A stretch of 64,000 nt of DNA from the NCBI GenBank assembly GCA_030142905.1, contig JASJOG010000076.1, positions 124,001-188,000 on the forward strand, in the 5' to 3' direction. The notes under the pieces were generated by a model. That model made no database searches. It had not been told where the DNA came from and saw nothing but the letters and a program-made list of their open reading frames with translations. Position numbers and translations under genes: made by a program. Shown one piece after another: positions 47,401-59,751 of this stretch. Numbering within the stretch: the first letter of the stretch is position 1; each line of letters opens with the position of its first letter. The stretch is from Heliopora coerulea. Taxonomy: Eukaryota > Cnidaria > Anthozoa > Scleralcyonacea > Helioporidae.

Positions 47401-49288
47401 ACCTAATCAACTCAGTGGCTCAGTCGACTAAGGTACAACCTTAAAACCCAGAGGTATAGCTAATACAGACATTTAAGGGCGTTAAACCACCCAAAATTAC
47501 GCATAATACACATGCTTACCGAAGCTATATCGTTGTGTGAGATCTTAGGCGGTACATTTCTGACAAACAGGGACACCGTTCGATGAAGAGCCCGAGGTGT
47601 TTTTGTTTCTTCCAACACCTCTGGTTTGACATCATTTTCCGCATTTTTGGAGGGTTCACTCTTCACCTCCGCATCAACATTATCAGATCTGTCTCCGAGC
47701 GAAAAAAAAAATTTTTTCTATTACGTACGAGCGAATGTAGGGATGAGCACACTTAACTGAGTTAACTCCGAGTTGGGGCATCTAATTTCAACCCTTGATG
47801 GAACCACAACTCAAGATTTTAAAAAATAAACATGTTTCCCTTTGCATAAATATTACCATAAGTCAAGATTTTCACGTCTTGTTGGACATTGATGTGAAAT
47901 CTTAGGCACTCAGATATTTCAATTGATAGTCTAGTCTATCAGGGTAATCCGCCACACTTCCCAGACTGAAGAATTCTACCGCTCTACTCTATCTAAAACC
48001 AGATAATTTTATAAGGGAGGACCCTTGTCGGCAAAGGGTTAAAGACCATCCCTTCCTGACCCACGATGAACTCAACCATTTTACGGTCTGCCGCAAGATG
48101 ATTCCATTTTCCAAGGAGAGAAATCTTGTCGCGAAAGGTTGAAAGGAGTGGGGGAAAATTATTGCGGCTCAGATTTCAGCATGTGACCTGAATTCCTGGT
48201 GACACTGGCCTCATTTGATGACATATTGCAGCAATTTCTTTAATTATTTTAAATCAAGAAGTTAAAGCACCAATTAAAATTAAGTCCACATTGAAATGTT
48301 ACGTTATCACCTTCTTTTATCACTTACATTTTATTTTCTTCACTCTCTGGTGTTTTTTCTTCAATCCCAGCAGCAGATGGTTCATCCACCTTTTCCTGCA
48401 ATGTTGGATGACAAGAAGACTTTTTTTATTAATTCTTGCAATCCTTTATATATGCTTCACCCGGGATTATGGAGAACAAATGAAAAAGTTCCCTTTTCTT
48501 TCAAATATGATTTTAGAAAATTGAATGGTTCCTCATGAAGAAATAATTGTGCGCAGAGTGCCAGAGATATGTGTAGATAATGTTATTGTTTCTGTACCAT
48601 GGTTTCTTTTTTGAGGTATTTTCTGAGGTATTGATAGCTAATGTTACTCATCTGGTCATGGTGAGTTCGAATATGTAATTGAATCTTCTGTAAGTCTTGT
48701 GGTTCTGGAGTTTTAAGGTAACAGACAAACGCTGTGATGCTCCAAATTTATATATACAGATATATATATATATATATATATAACATTGTGCAATTAATCA
48801 TTATAAAAATCCTTACCTCCAGTTCAACCAAATTTTTATCTGTTTTGTTTTCCTCAGTTTTATGTTCACTTTCTTCCATAGACTCTACCTCACTTTGCTT
48901 ACTTTCACTTTCATTTGGCTCTTGCGGTTGAGCAACTAGACTTTGATCTGTTTCTGACTGGACATTACTTCTTCTTTCACTGGTTATCTCTTCCTTAGTA
49001 TTATTGTCACCTGTCAAACAAAGAAACATAAAAATGGCACAGTTTACACTGACTGCAAGAAATTCTATCTATTAATAATTTAAAGCTTACGATAAGTTGA
49101 AGATACTACTCTTTAAAAAAAGAGCACACTGAAACTGGGACATCAAACAGAAACTTTGTCATCTTATATCAGTAATATTTTGAGAAACTCCCTTCTTCTT
49201 TACTGAAGATATGCGGATTACTGAAAGTTTGCAGCCTTTACTTTCAATTTTCTAAGTTTAATACCATATATATATATATATATATATA

Positions 49289-49366
<78 letters not shown>

Positions 49367-49519
49367 AATCAAAAGGTAGCCCTACACCATGGTATAGTTC
49401 AAAAATATATAATTTAATCAAAAACTACATCATGTTGACATTTCAACTTTTATCTTTATCACAGTTCAAACTGTGATATAGATGAAAGTCAAAATACCAA
49501 TATGATGTAGTTTTTGATT

Positions 49520-49563
<44 letters not shown>

Positions 49564-50722
49564 AAAATAAACCAAAACAAGGGATGGCTTTGGGTAGAGC
49601 GGTATCAAATAACATAAACTTAAAATGTCTTGTGTCGCTACTCCGAGTTTCACGCAACTATGCGATCATCAGGCAACAGGTTGATAATGATTCCGGTTTG
49701 ATCTTATATAGACGCGGTGACGTAATAACTATGGAATGCTGTTTTTCTTCCTTGGGCGGCTGAAGTTTTTGATCTTGAATTTGGTCTTGTGTCGGCACGT
49801 TGATACAATTTCGTCTCTATTGTTCAGCAAGATCTTTTTGTCGGCTATTATCAATTGTAACTTCTCCTCTAAGCATAGCTTGCATTTTGAGGCACCACTC
49901 TGGTATGCTGGCGCACGGCTCAAAATAGACCAACTTGAAGTAAAACGACGCTCTTTCAGTTTAAGTCCCCAAATAAATTTCGAAAGTTCCGTTTCATTTT
50001 TGTACTCCTTGTTAATGAAAGATTTCTGGTGATTCCTGTATCTCTGTTTAAAGCTATTCGATGTCATGCCGATGTAAATCTTCTTCTCATTGCTATCGCT
50101 TGTCGAAATTTCTGCCTTATAAACTACGTTCGATGCTAAACAGTTACCTTGCAATGGGCATTTAGAACTTTTTCGACAATCGTACTTCCTTTCCGCTGTA
50201 TTACTAGGCTGCTCCTTCTTTGATAAAATTCGCGTGTTATGTTGATTGATTGCTGATTTCATCGGCATGATATCGAATAGCTTTAAACAGAGATACAGGA
50301 ATCACCAGAAATCTTTCATTAACAAGGAGTACAAAAATGAAACGGAACTTTCGAAATTTATTTGGGGACTTAAACTGAAAGAGCGTCGTTTTACTTCAAG
50401 TTGGTCTATTTTGAGCCGTGCGCCAGCATACCAGAGTGGTGCCTCAAAATGCAAGCTATGCTTAGAGGAGAAGTTACAATTGATAATAGCCGACAAAAAG
50501 ACCTTGCTGAACAATAGAGACGAAATTGTATCAACGTGCCGACACAAGACCAAATTCAAGATCAAAAACTTCAGCCGCCCAAGGAAGAAAAACAGCATTC
50601 CATAGTTATTACGTCACCGCGTCTATATAAGATCAAACCGGAATCATTATCAACCTGTTGCCTGATGATCGCATAGTTGCGTGAAACTCGGAGTAGCGAC
50701 ACAAGACATTTTAAGTTTATGT

Positions 50723-50759
<37 letters not shown>

Positions 50760-53700
50760 GTTCAATATATAATTAACATCATAATTATTCTCATTTTTCA
50801 CACCTGTTGCTTTTTGTTCATTCCCAGCCTCAGTGCCTGAGTTACCCTTGCCAGCTTCTGACAGTTCAGATGTAAAAGATTCCTCATTTCCTTCAGTTCC
50901 TGGCACTTTGACAGACTGTGTAGGTTCTCCCCCTTGATTTGCTATAACCTCGTCAGCAGAAATGGGTTCTACGTCAACCCCAGGGGGTAGCAAACATTCT
51001 TCAGCCGCTCTTTCTTGAGCATCTGTTGGCACACTTTCTTCCCCAGGTGGTGCTGGCTCAGATTCAACATCAGATTCTGATTCACTTTCACTCTCTCCAT
51101 TTCCATCATAGTAATATGGCTCACGATGACGACGCTTCCGTTTACGTTTCTAAAGTATTCATTACAATGTCAGCAAATTACTTTTAAGCTAATTGTACAA
51201 AGAAAACAGTGAAATACCATACTACCCACACCCATCCAGACATTTATCTGCAACTACTCACACCCATCCAGACATTTATCTGCAACTACTTTTATCCACA
51301 TTTCCACATGGTTTACCTCTAGTCTGTGACTCTCTTTATCTCTGTCCATAAGAACTGTAACAGGTCTTAAGATCTACAACATCAATTTCAATGACCTCTA
51401 CAACAATTTTATCATTTAAAGAAACCATGGTTAATTGATGACCATGTTTGATACTTGTGGCTCATTTTATGACTCCAAAAATGCTCCAGTCCTCCTAAAT
51501 GGACTGTAATCTTGGGCTGAACTCAATGTTAAGTCACAGCTTTTTTCACTCTGTGAGCTGTGACACCATCCTTGAGACATGAAAATGGTCTGAGTGGTGT
51601 TTGATGCAGATTGACGATGATGTTGTGAATGATCTCGAGAACAAATATCCTTCATCCTCTTTGTTTTGCATGAAGAATTCTGTTGTTTAAAACATGTCGT
51701 CATTAGTGTTGAAATTACAGATCTTAAGGTCCCTGTTACGACAGGTGATGGACAACAGAAGGCTCAACAAAACACCACACACCAAGAAATAAAACATGAC
51801 AAATGGGCAAATTACAGATGATTTAAAATAGAATAATTGATAACAGACAATAGGCAGCTGTAGATGGATGAAAGACAGTGATAAACACATAAATATTTAC
51901 TGTATATGGATGCAAAATAGACTGACAAATAATAAACAACAGACAGATGAAGAATGAATGTTACAACACTCTGCTATACACACCTGACCCAGCTCTTGTT
52001 GCACGTTTGGTTGGTTTTGTTCTTGTTGTTGCTTCTGCTCCTGTTGTTGCTGTTGCTGCAGTTGTTGTTGGTGATATTTTTCAGCTTCTTCACGAAGCTT
52101 TACCTGTTCTGGGGAGGGAGTAGACATTTGTAAGGCTTTGATGCCAAGTGGTTCCACTCTGATACCAGTACCCTTTACTGATGCTGACGGTGGGGCAGGA
52201 GTTTCTGGTAATGGCACAGATGATGGAGAAACTGGAGGAGCATCTTTATCTTGACCTGATGAGAAGATTTATAGGAAATTATAACAAGAAATGAGAAAAT
52301 ATTGAAACAAGAACTGAAATGATTTATTTCATTTGCTTTGTGTTAGTCATATCTTTGTTGCAATTGTGGACTGCCACAATAATATTTGAGTTACTGAATC
52401 ACTTCAAAACACATTGCAAGTATTTCTAGTAACTAGAGTGAACAAATGATTCTTGCATTAGCTGAAAATAAACCTATCTAGATTTTCTGCATTTTGCAGC
52501 TTATCAGGTCAGCATTTGAAAGAATCACTCGTGCACTAACCATGTTGACAAAATCAACAGCATTATTAAAGAAGTGAGGTTAAATCCCATCTGTGTAAAC
52601 ACTTTGAGTTTGCAGTGTCAAAATCAAAGACAATAACATTTTCTTTCCATATTAACAATCTGGAATATCCCAAAAAAAACTACACAGCAGTAACAGGAAA
52701 ATATGAAACACATAGAATTTATAACTGCCTTATATTTCCAAACAATATCAGTACAGGATTGTAATAAATATAACTCTCACAATCAAAATAATCATTTCCA
52801 GGACATACTTATCTCTTTATTTCCATTTTGCCTATCACTTTTAGGCTGCAAGCTTTCTTTACTGTTTAATTCATTCTTTACTTCCTTTTCTGCTGATTCA
52901 TTTAGAACTTGCAAATCCAAATCAGAACCTCCCTCAAACTTTATCACCGCTATTGTAAAGATAAATCCATTAAAAGCAGTGAGAAATTGCAGCTATAGAC
53001 AATAAAAGTGACATTACTTCTTGAACCCACAACCTTCTATACACTTGCAAGAAAATAAATGCAATAACTTGGCTGGACATTTACTGACATGAAACAGCTT
53101 GCCCGATGCCATCCAGTAAGTCATTGTTGATGCATGCAAGGTCTGAATACTATAAAACAATAACCTTACTTTGCCATTGACATATGTAAGTTCCAGAGGC
53201 CTGGTGGTTGGTGTCAAGAACAGTGAAGGTTTGTTTTCATCTAGAGTGCTTTTCTCATTCTTTTCAAGGCTTAACACAGCATGAACATCAAAAGCAACAG
53301 TACTTTACACATGGATCTGTTAAACTTTAAACCCACATCATTATTTTACTCATGAAAACAATAACATGTGTCATTAATAAATAATTAATGGCCTCACAGA
53401 GTAATTGTCTAAGTTGGACACATCAAAAATTAGTTTCCAGGGAAATATAATTCATTTCCAAGTTTCTACCATTATACTTGGTTAAAGTCTGAAATTTCAG
53501 CAGCCACCTCTGATTAATTAAGGAGCTACGATTCAAAAACCACTAGAGGAATGGGATGATTTACCCTTCCAGGCTGGATAAGATTAATATTGCAGTGTGC
53601 ACATCTTAACATTTTAATTTGTCTTATAAATGGGTTTCCACCACTGATTTTTGACAAAATGGGTGTCATGAGTATGAAAACTGAAGTCCTCACCATAACG

Positions 53701-56407
53701 TATATATCAATAACACACACAGCCAACCTGCATCAAGTAACTTAATAATGTCTTCGCCCTGGTCCACAGTCAATGAAAACCTTTCAATCCAGCCAGACTG
53801 AAGCAGGTTAACAAACACTGCAGCTCTTTTCCTGATGGCAGCCTTGAGCTTGCTTTGGTAGGTATTGGAATCATCTGGGTGATATTTGTTTCGGAACCTG
53901 CAATTACGTGTATAATAACTGTTAACTTAGATGAAGCAACATAATGGAAACCTGCAGTAATTTTCTTTGAAACAACATTATTTACGGGGAACTTTATAAT
54001 ATACATGTACATTTGCATTTACAGAAAAACTTACTCCACATGATGAAGAAATAAGGAATGGCTTCTCCACATTTTTTCTCAGAGTAAACATGCAGTAACA
54101 TGGCAACAAAGAATTTTGTTGTATAAGGATGACCGGTCTAATAATGCAGCACTGTTACCCTCTTTCATCTTTGTAGATGACAAGATGAACAAGCACAATG
54201 TATACTGATATGAACAGTTTCAGTTCAAGATAGATTGATATACACATAGAACTATCTTAGAAAGGGAGTATTCCCTCATGCAACTAGGTTTCCCAGTTTA
54301 ACAATCTTAGATGATAGATCTTCAGATGGTCCAGCCATATTTGACTACAAAGGATTGTAAAGTAATGGTTAGTGGAAACTGACAATGTTCTTGGTCTACT
54401 AAGCTAGAAAAAGAAGTGGATAAGGTAGAACTGTTGATGACTCATTATAAACAACTTACTAAAATCTTAAGTTAGTAATACAAATAAAGTTTCCATCCAT
54501 TGCTTAAGCATTACGTCTATATATTGTAAAACTCTAACATCATGGATTCATATCAGTCACGTCCACTACCTGGTAGATAATGGCAATCATTATTTAACTA
54601 AAACAAGTCCTCACTTAAAGAACCACCATCTGGCTTCTTTGAGAAAGTTAATAGGTGAACTTTCCAATAAAATTTGTCATCAATAACTTCAAGGACAATG
54701 TTATAACCAAACTGAGTGGCTTCATCACTGACTCTTGTTGTCTTAGCTAGGGCAGTTGTACAAAATATAATATAAGGTTAAAAAAAAAGTTATTTACTAC
54801 TTTATATGTATAGCTGAAATGATCAAATGTTTAACACTACCACTTACCATTCTTCATCTTTGTGGGTAGTGAAGAAGTCAGCTATTTGCATCTTACGGAA
54901 TTCAACTTTGTAATCCTGGTACTTCTTCACTGCTTCCATATCATCAATATTGTCATCCATTGAATTGAGAAATTGCTTAAATGTCATCATTGAGGGGCCA
55001 GAGTTGGTATCCACTGGACTAGAAAGTGAACAGATTAGATTACTCCTCTAAATAAAAAATACATTGGAGTTGATGTTCATTTTAAGAACTAGAAATGGAA
55101 AATGGAAGGTGTAAACAAATAAGTAAAGCAAGAAATATAGTTAGAAACAAGGGAAGGATGATAAGAAGGAAGGAATGCTAGAATGAATGTCAGATAGAAG
55201 GAAAGATGAAGGGAAGGAAGGGAGCAGGGAAGTAAGTAAGGAAGCAAGGAAGGAAGCATGGAAGAATGGAAGAAAGGAAGAAAGAAAGGAAGGAAGGAAA
55301 GAAAGAAGGAAGGAAAGAAGGAAGGAAAGAAAGAAGGAAGGAAGGAAAGAAGGAAGGAACGAAGGAAGGAATGAAGGAAGGAAAGAAGGAAGGAAAGAAG
55401 GAAGGAACGAAGGAAGGAACAAAGGAAAGAAGGAAAGAAGGAAAGAAGGAAGGAAGGAAGGAAGGAAGGAAGGAAGGAACAAAGGAAAGAAGGAAAGAAG
55501 GAAGGAAGAAAGGAAGTAAAGAAGGAAGGAAGGAAGGAAAGAAGGAAGGAGGGAAGGAAGGAAAGAAGGAAGGAGGGAAGGAAGGAAAGGAGGAAAGAAG
55601 AATGGAAGGAAAGAAAGGAGAGAAAAAAGGAAGGAATGAAAAAAAGGAAGGAATGAAAAAAAGAAAGGAATGAAAAAAAGAAAGGAATGAAAAAAGGAAG
55701 GAATGAAAAAAAGAAAGAAAGGAAAAAGGAATGGTTTGTGGTAAGAAAACACATAGAAATAGGCTGAGATAGTTAAAAGGGAGGAGGCAGGTGTATTTTA
55801 GAATATAACTTTTTTTTAACAATAACACTATGTTTTCTTAAGAACATCAAAAAACAACAAAAAAACATTTTTTACTTGGACTTTAGACAACTATTGAAAA
55901 CTTACTGCTGTGCGTTATCAATTGGTCGTTGGTGAACTCCTTGCTGGATCTCCATTGGAGAAACCCATTGATTTGCCATTGGGTTGTAACCTGCATATTC
56001 ACCTTGGTAGCCAACATTATCCCTGGAAACCACAATACACCAGTCAACACCATAATCACGGTGAAATCCTAAGTTGTATCATTGTTCCTACGAAACTAGT
56101 TCAGTGTACCACGTGCACACCATTGTTGCAAAAAGTATTGAAAAATAAAATATTACCAGTCTCTGCGAACTCTTTTCATCGGTGGACTTATTTCGTGATG
56201 CCTTCCTCCACTATCCCTTCTATCACGATCAAAATCTCGGTAATCCTTGCGCCTAGAATCCCATGCAGGTCTTCGCCTGTCCGACCAGTCATCCCTCCTG
56301 GAGGAGCGCTCATCTCGTCGACCACTGCGGTCGTTGTACTCACTTCTTTCCCGTCGAAATTTTTCCCTTCCCCTCGGACGGCGTTCGTACTCGTCGTCAC
56401 TATCCAT
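41434..56407 (-). CDS. SRRT: SRRT/ARS2, serrate RNA effector (complete, 19 exons)
   Basis: Complete coding model of 1110 codons plus stop. Exons: 56157-56407, 55906-56022, 54848-55018, 53728-53897, 52809-52949, 51984-52255, 50804-51149, 48817-49010, 48328-48395, 47520-47688, 46582-46643, 46318-46396, 45913-46167, 45193-45613, 44834-44942, 44289-44442, 43279-43447, 42530-42632 and 41434-41515. All phases agree and the summed length (3333) divides by three. Recognised in order: Arg/Asp-rich N-terminus ([21 protein letters not shown]); helical core ([19 protein letters not shown]); polyQ and acidic insert (about 284-575); RRM-like segment ([24 protein letters not shown]); VHSLDYY; zinc-finger-like [10 protein letters not shown] with [10 protein letters not shown]; and the C-terminal [14 protein letters not shown]. 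It is longer than human ARS2 (876 aa), mainly in the low-complexity insert. By family, it is a nuclear protein binding the cap-binding complex and sorting capped RNAs to processing, export or decay. Exon 15-16 splicing uses a U12-type intron. Confidence 0.95.
44443..44833 (-). other. U12-type AT-AC intron of SRRT
   Basis: 391-nt intron between exons 44834-44942 and 44289-44442. On the minus strand the donor is ATATCCTT and the 3' end is TTCCTTAAC-TACATTCTTCAC, with branch motif TTCCTTAAC at 44455-44463, about 12 nt before the terminal AC. These are the canonical minor-spliceosome signals. The join is confirmed by protein: …KKDQDQ|EMEKF…, which matches the corresponding segment of animal ARS2 proteins. 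No GT-AG alternative preserves that sequence. Confidence 0.9.
46700..47008. repeat. Dispersed repeat copy B (partner at 19.5 kb)
   Basis: Opposite-orientation copy of 19495-19808, in the SRRT intron between exons 47520-47688 and 46582-46643. The open frame here is an artefact of the repeat. A further shared stretch (AAAGTCACAT…GAATTCTTAAT) lies nearby at 47155-47250 and at 19950-20045 in direct orientation. Confidence 0.7.
49266..49362. repeat. (TA)n(TG)n(TA)n compound microsatellite
   Basis: About 25 bp of TA, 30 bp of GT and 40 bp of TA, followed by the hairpin repeat at 49405. A further (TA)n at 49527-49561 and another at 50724-50758 bracket Penelope-like element 2. Confidence 0.9.
49405..49532. 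repeat. Hairpin repeat inside a TA/TG microsatellite
   Basis: TTTAATCAAAAACTACATCAT and its inverse bound the element, and ATCACAGTT/AACTGTGAT meet at the centre near 49465. (TA)n lies on both sides. It is in SRRT intron 7, next to Penelope-like element 2. Confidence 0.65.
49633..49678 (-). ncRNA. Hammerhead ribozyme motif, left arm of Penelope-like element 2
   Basis: Mirror image of 50656-50701 on the minus strand with the same CTGATGA, GAAA and stems. Confidence 0.8.
50656..50701 (+). ncRNA. Hammerhead ribozyme motif, right arm of Penelope-like element 2
   Basis: Stem I is TGTTGC (50656-50661) with GCGACA (50696-50701). CTGATGA is at 50662-50668. Stem II is CGCA/TGCG with loop TAGT. GAAA is at 50683-50686. 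Stem III is ACT/AGT with loop CGG, and cleavage is predicted after A50695. Layout, including the U-U at the stem II base, equals that of element 1 although the sequences differ, which supports conservation of the fold. Confidence 0.8.
51221..51284. repeat. Tandem 32-bp duplication in SRRT intron 6
   Basis: Two copies of a 32-bp unit (CACACCCATCCAGACATTTA core) differ at one base. They lie just upstream of SRRT exon 7. Confidence 0.8.
51984..52255 (-). CDS. SRRT: SRRT exon 6 with polyglutamine tract
   Basis: A 272-nt exon inside the low-complexity insert of SRRT. It reads [20 protein letters not shown], then a charged helix ([13 protein letters not shown]), then a run of mostly Gln (about 20 of 27 residues), ending VQQELGQ. 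It is a CAG/CAA-rich, coiled-coil-prone segment that I do not recall in vertebrate ARS2. The next exon (50804-51149) begins with a basic [10 protein letters not shown] patch, a likely nuclear localisation signal, followed by alternating Glu/Ser residues. Confidence 0.85.
55145..55735 (+). repeat. (GAAGGAAGG)n purine tract in SRRT intron 2
   Basis: About 590 bp of strand-asymmetric GAAG/GAAA units between SRRT exons 2 and 3. All long open frames here, on either strand, are repeat artefacts. Confidence 0.95.
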
Positions 56408-57551
56408 ACTTTCTTAATAACAAGGGAATAACGAACGAATTGTATGGAAGAAGTGATCCAACTAATGGACTCAACTTGGAATTAGAGAACGAAGTTGCAC
56501 ATAGTCCAGCACCCACGGCGAGCTCACAACCTCGTTACCAGGCCCTAACTAGACATTTATTTACTGGATGCGTCACGATACACGTGTTGTCTGGCTTTAA
56601 TTGGAATAATTTCGATGGTGGAAAACTTGAGAAATATTGTAAGGTAATTTATGTATTTGAGGAAGTTTCTTTGGAAACCTGAAAGAAGAGAAGAGTGAAG
56701 GATGGAATGTTACTGTATAAACTGAGTCACCTATCTAACTGTCGTTAATGACTGATTTACTTATGTGAGAGAATTAATTACCATAACAGTAAATGGAATG
56801 GTTATGATGCTTCTGGATAATATCTTCTGAATAATTTAGCCTCCCAGCATCAGTAATCCTTGAGCCTCACTTCAGAGTATTTTGAACTTGTAAAAAGCAA
56901 AATAGTATATATTTCATTCTTATCTGGCCGAATAATTAAATACATTAAAAATATCTTGCCGGTCAAGATAGCCAATCAGTCCTTATTTTGCACATGACAT
57001 CACATATTTTTCCATTACAATACATTTGCTTGTCTCACTTTGCTACTTACCAATTGCAGCACCCAGGCCACATGTTCTCATCCCTTTGTTGATGTTGTTG
57101 GTAATGACAGGTTTACAGCAAGTCAAAGAACACGCACTGCAGCAACAATCATTTCATCAAGCTGCATATGAACTATTCACCATGGTTCACATGCTGATTT
57201 AGGTTCTATTTAAATTTGCCACCATGAAAAAAAAAACTATTACAACATCAAAAGTATATATTGGGGCAAATGGTAACATGTTGGTACAGTTACAACTTTT
57301 TAATAAGTATCCACCCATTGTGGACAAGTTTTCAGCTATCTGATTAAATAGTACATGAGAGAATTTTGATGGTGTTTGTTCCAACAACCATGTTATAAGT
57401 CTGCTACCTGTGCAAGTTGGTCACCACTTGTTCATTCTTATTATACATTTACATTTCTTTGTTGTTCAGTTTGTATACATCTTATACAATTATAACTTTA
57501 TGTTTTCAATGGTAAGGCATTCAAGGATTGTATATCTTATAAACGGTGGAT
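56408..57551. promoter_or_regulatory. Divergent SRRT-LAS1L intergenic region
   Basis: 1144 bp separate the two start codons, which point away from each other, so this stretch must hold both promoters and 5' untranslated regions. I see no clear TATA box. Repeats are few compared with the introns on either side. No other gene is recognised here; short open frames lack family features. Confidence 0.5.
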
Positions 57552-59751
57552 ATGTCACGTGTTGTTCCATGGATGTGCCGTGAAGAGTGGATAACAACCT
57601 ACAAAAATCTTTATAATTTTCAAGACACAAAATCCCAGGCAAAAGGTGTAAAAAGGGTACAAGCATGGAAAAGTAGGAGCAGTGGTAAGCTCCCGTTGTC
57701 AATAGAAACAACAGCCAGTTTGATTGCTGCCACCATTGTGGATGTAGAGGAATCACAAACAAGACCATTAGCTGTACAACTAACAATGGCTATGGCAATT
57801 GTTCGATTTGTAAATGGAATGGTGGACATGGAACAGAAAGGCATGTATGCTCGATCTGTCCAGTCTATAGCAGATGATATTGGCCTTCCTGATTGGTTGG
57901 TTGATCTTCGGCATGAAGCTACTCATGCTGCTCTGCCATCACTGGAGGTGCTTCGGACTGGTTGTCAGTTTTCTTTGGATTGGCTTCGCGAGCAATACTG
58001 GGAGTCACAGAGGGTGGAAATCCAGGAAAGAGATGGGAAGTTGGTTAAACTTGTGCAGAATTTTATTGAAGAGTGTGAAAGGGATTGGTCAAAGGGTGAA
58101 AAAAAGAAAAAGAGAAAAAGGATGAATGTGGATATGATCAAGGAAATAGTTGATCTCACGTGCGAATATGATATGTGGTAAGGTGTTAACTTTATGGAAA
58201 TTTATTTTCATTGCCCTGTTTAGCTGTGTCTCCTTGATGAGTGAAATCAATTAATGTAGCCAGAGTAAAGTAACAAAGTCTAATGTGCCCAAAAATGAAT
58301 TGATTTAAGTATTTTTAACTCTTTCACGGGGTGGCACCAGGGGGCGACAGAGAGGTCTACAATCCCACCAAAAATTACATGTTTTTGACCTTATAAAGGG
58401 GGCCTGGTCCTGGTCCACTGGCTTAGCCTCAACCATCAGGGATGTTAGCCCCAGCATCCAGGAATTCCTGCACCACCCCTGGTTCTTTCCTGGCTGAAAA
58501 CTCTCCCTTTGTTACTTCCCTTCTAAAGCAAACTTGGAGGAAGGAAAGGAACAAAAAGCAAGGTAAGTAGATGGGGGAACAATGAAAGAAAGGAAGAGAT
58601 GGGAAGGAAATGCATGGAGGAGAAAAGAAAAGAGAAAAACAGGATGGAATGAAATCAATAAAATGCAGAAGTTGTATGTGACATATCTATCACTTTACAT
58701 TGTGAATGTAATTCACTTGAATGATTTTTGCATCATCATTTTTAACAGGGATGCTGTTTTAGATTTATTAATATGTAAAGTGGGATTGCTGATCCCCTCA
58801 CCGGCAACTCTAAAAGAATTCGCCACCTATTGGTCTGATATGACTAAACATTTGACCAAGAACGTTTCAATGGATTTACCCAAGGAAGCTTTGAGCATGT
58901 GGAGTCCGCTATTCAAAGCTTGGCACAAAGGAAATGGCACGTTTCTTTCCAAACTGGTTACAACACTGATAAAGAGAGTTCACGAATTTGAGAGAAACTC
59001 GGAGAATATGCTTCTCATAAGATACTTCGCATGTTGGGTTCACTTCATTCTTTTCAATTCGGGTAGCCCAAACAAGAGTGAAAAGCAATGGAAAATAAAG
59101 GCAAACCTTGACTACATTACCATTTTGGAAGTCACGTTGCGAAACTGTTCATCCTACACTCCGCTTTTTCTGCCTTTTATCATCAACAATCTTCAGCATT
59201 TACCAGACAGACTCAAACAAAAATTAGAGAAGCTAAGGACTGTCTTAGCTCTTGGCAAATCAAACGACTCCGTGTCTTTGAAATTCGTCGGAAGCTCTAC
59301 CGTAGAAGAGACAGTAAGTGTATGTGACAAGTTAGCGAAAAGTTTCCCTCAGTTAGCGGATCGTGTGAATCTTAGACTGAAACAGCAGACTGGATTGAAG
59401 AACCATGCTAGTTGGCAACCCTGCGGTCCATCTTTTTCCAGATCTGTTCCCTTAGGATGTCTGATCGGTGCCGAACCAATGCAGTTTGAATTGTTAGATT
59501 TTCCTGAAGAGCTCGATTCCATGCAGGTTGAAGAATATGCAGTCGAGGAAGTTTCGTCGGAATCTATGAAGGATGACGGCATGGTTTCTGGTCACACCTG
59601 TGATGTTACTGGTCACGCAGGTGAGGTTTCTGGAAACCTCGTGGTGAACGATTCTGAGAACGAACGATTGTCAGACATGCAATGTGAAACCTCGACCCAC
59701 GATAACAGAAGTGCGATCGAGAGTATTAGCCAGCAGATTTGGATCTTTTAG
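57552..59751 (+). CDS. LAS1L: LAS1L, pre-rRNA ITS2 endonuclease (complete, 2 exons)
   Basis: Exon 1 is 57552-58177 (ends phase 2 at GTAAGG) and exon 2 is 58749-59751 (acceptor TTTTTAACAG); together they give 542 residues and a TAG stop. The start MSRVVPWMCREEW is typical of the family. The HEPN nuclease domain fills about residues 1-160 and contains the catalytic RHEATH motif (R120, H121, H125), preceded by IADDIGLPDWLVDLR and followed by LEVLRTGCQFSLDWLREQYW. Exon 2 encodes the helical C-terminal half, with an acidic tail and a short LIGAEPMQFELLDFPEELDS segment resembling the family's C-terminal tail. By family, Las1 pairs with the Grc3/NOL9 kinase to cut ITS2 during large-subunit rRNA maturation in the nucleolus. 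Length is near yeast Las1 (about 500 aa) and shorter than human (734 aa). It lies head to head with SRRT. Confidence 0.93.

Larger units (their letters stand above)
49614..50725. mobile_element. Palindromic Penelope-like element 2 (endonuclease ends only)
   Basis: Inverted arms at about 49614-50082 and 50259-50725 lie in SRRT intron 7 (between exons 50804-51149 and 48817-49010). The minus-strand frame (49729-50268) and plus-strand frame (50246-50605) both encode the end of a GIY-YIG endonuclease ([41 protein letters not shown]), differing at about one residue. The minus-strand copy extends a little further and includes the Cys-rich [16 protein letters not shown] element. No RT is present. It is a different family from element 1 by sequence, and it also sits between (TA)n tracts. 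Confidence 0.85.

Noticed and set aside
53014..53277. Minus-strand open frame as an extra SRRT exon
   Set aside because: The SRRT phases and conserved residues join 53728 directly to 52949; adding this frame is unnecessary and its donor/acceptor are poor.
55089..55828. Long Phe/Ser/Leu-rich or Lys/Glu-rich open frames
   Set aside because: They are products of the GAAGG purine tract on both strands.
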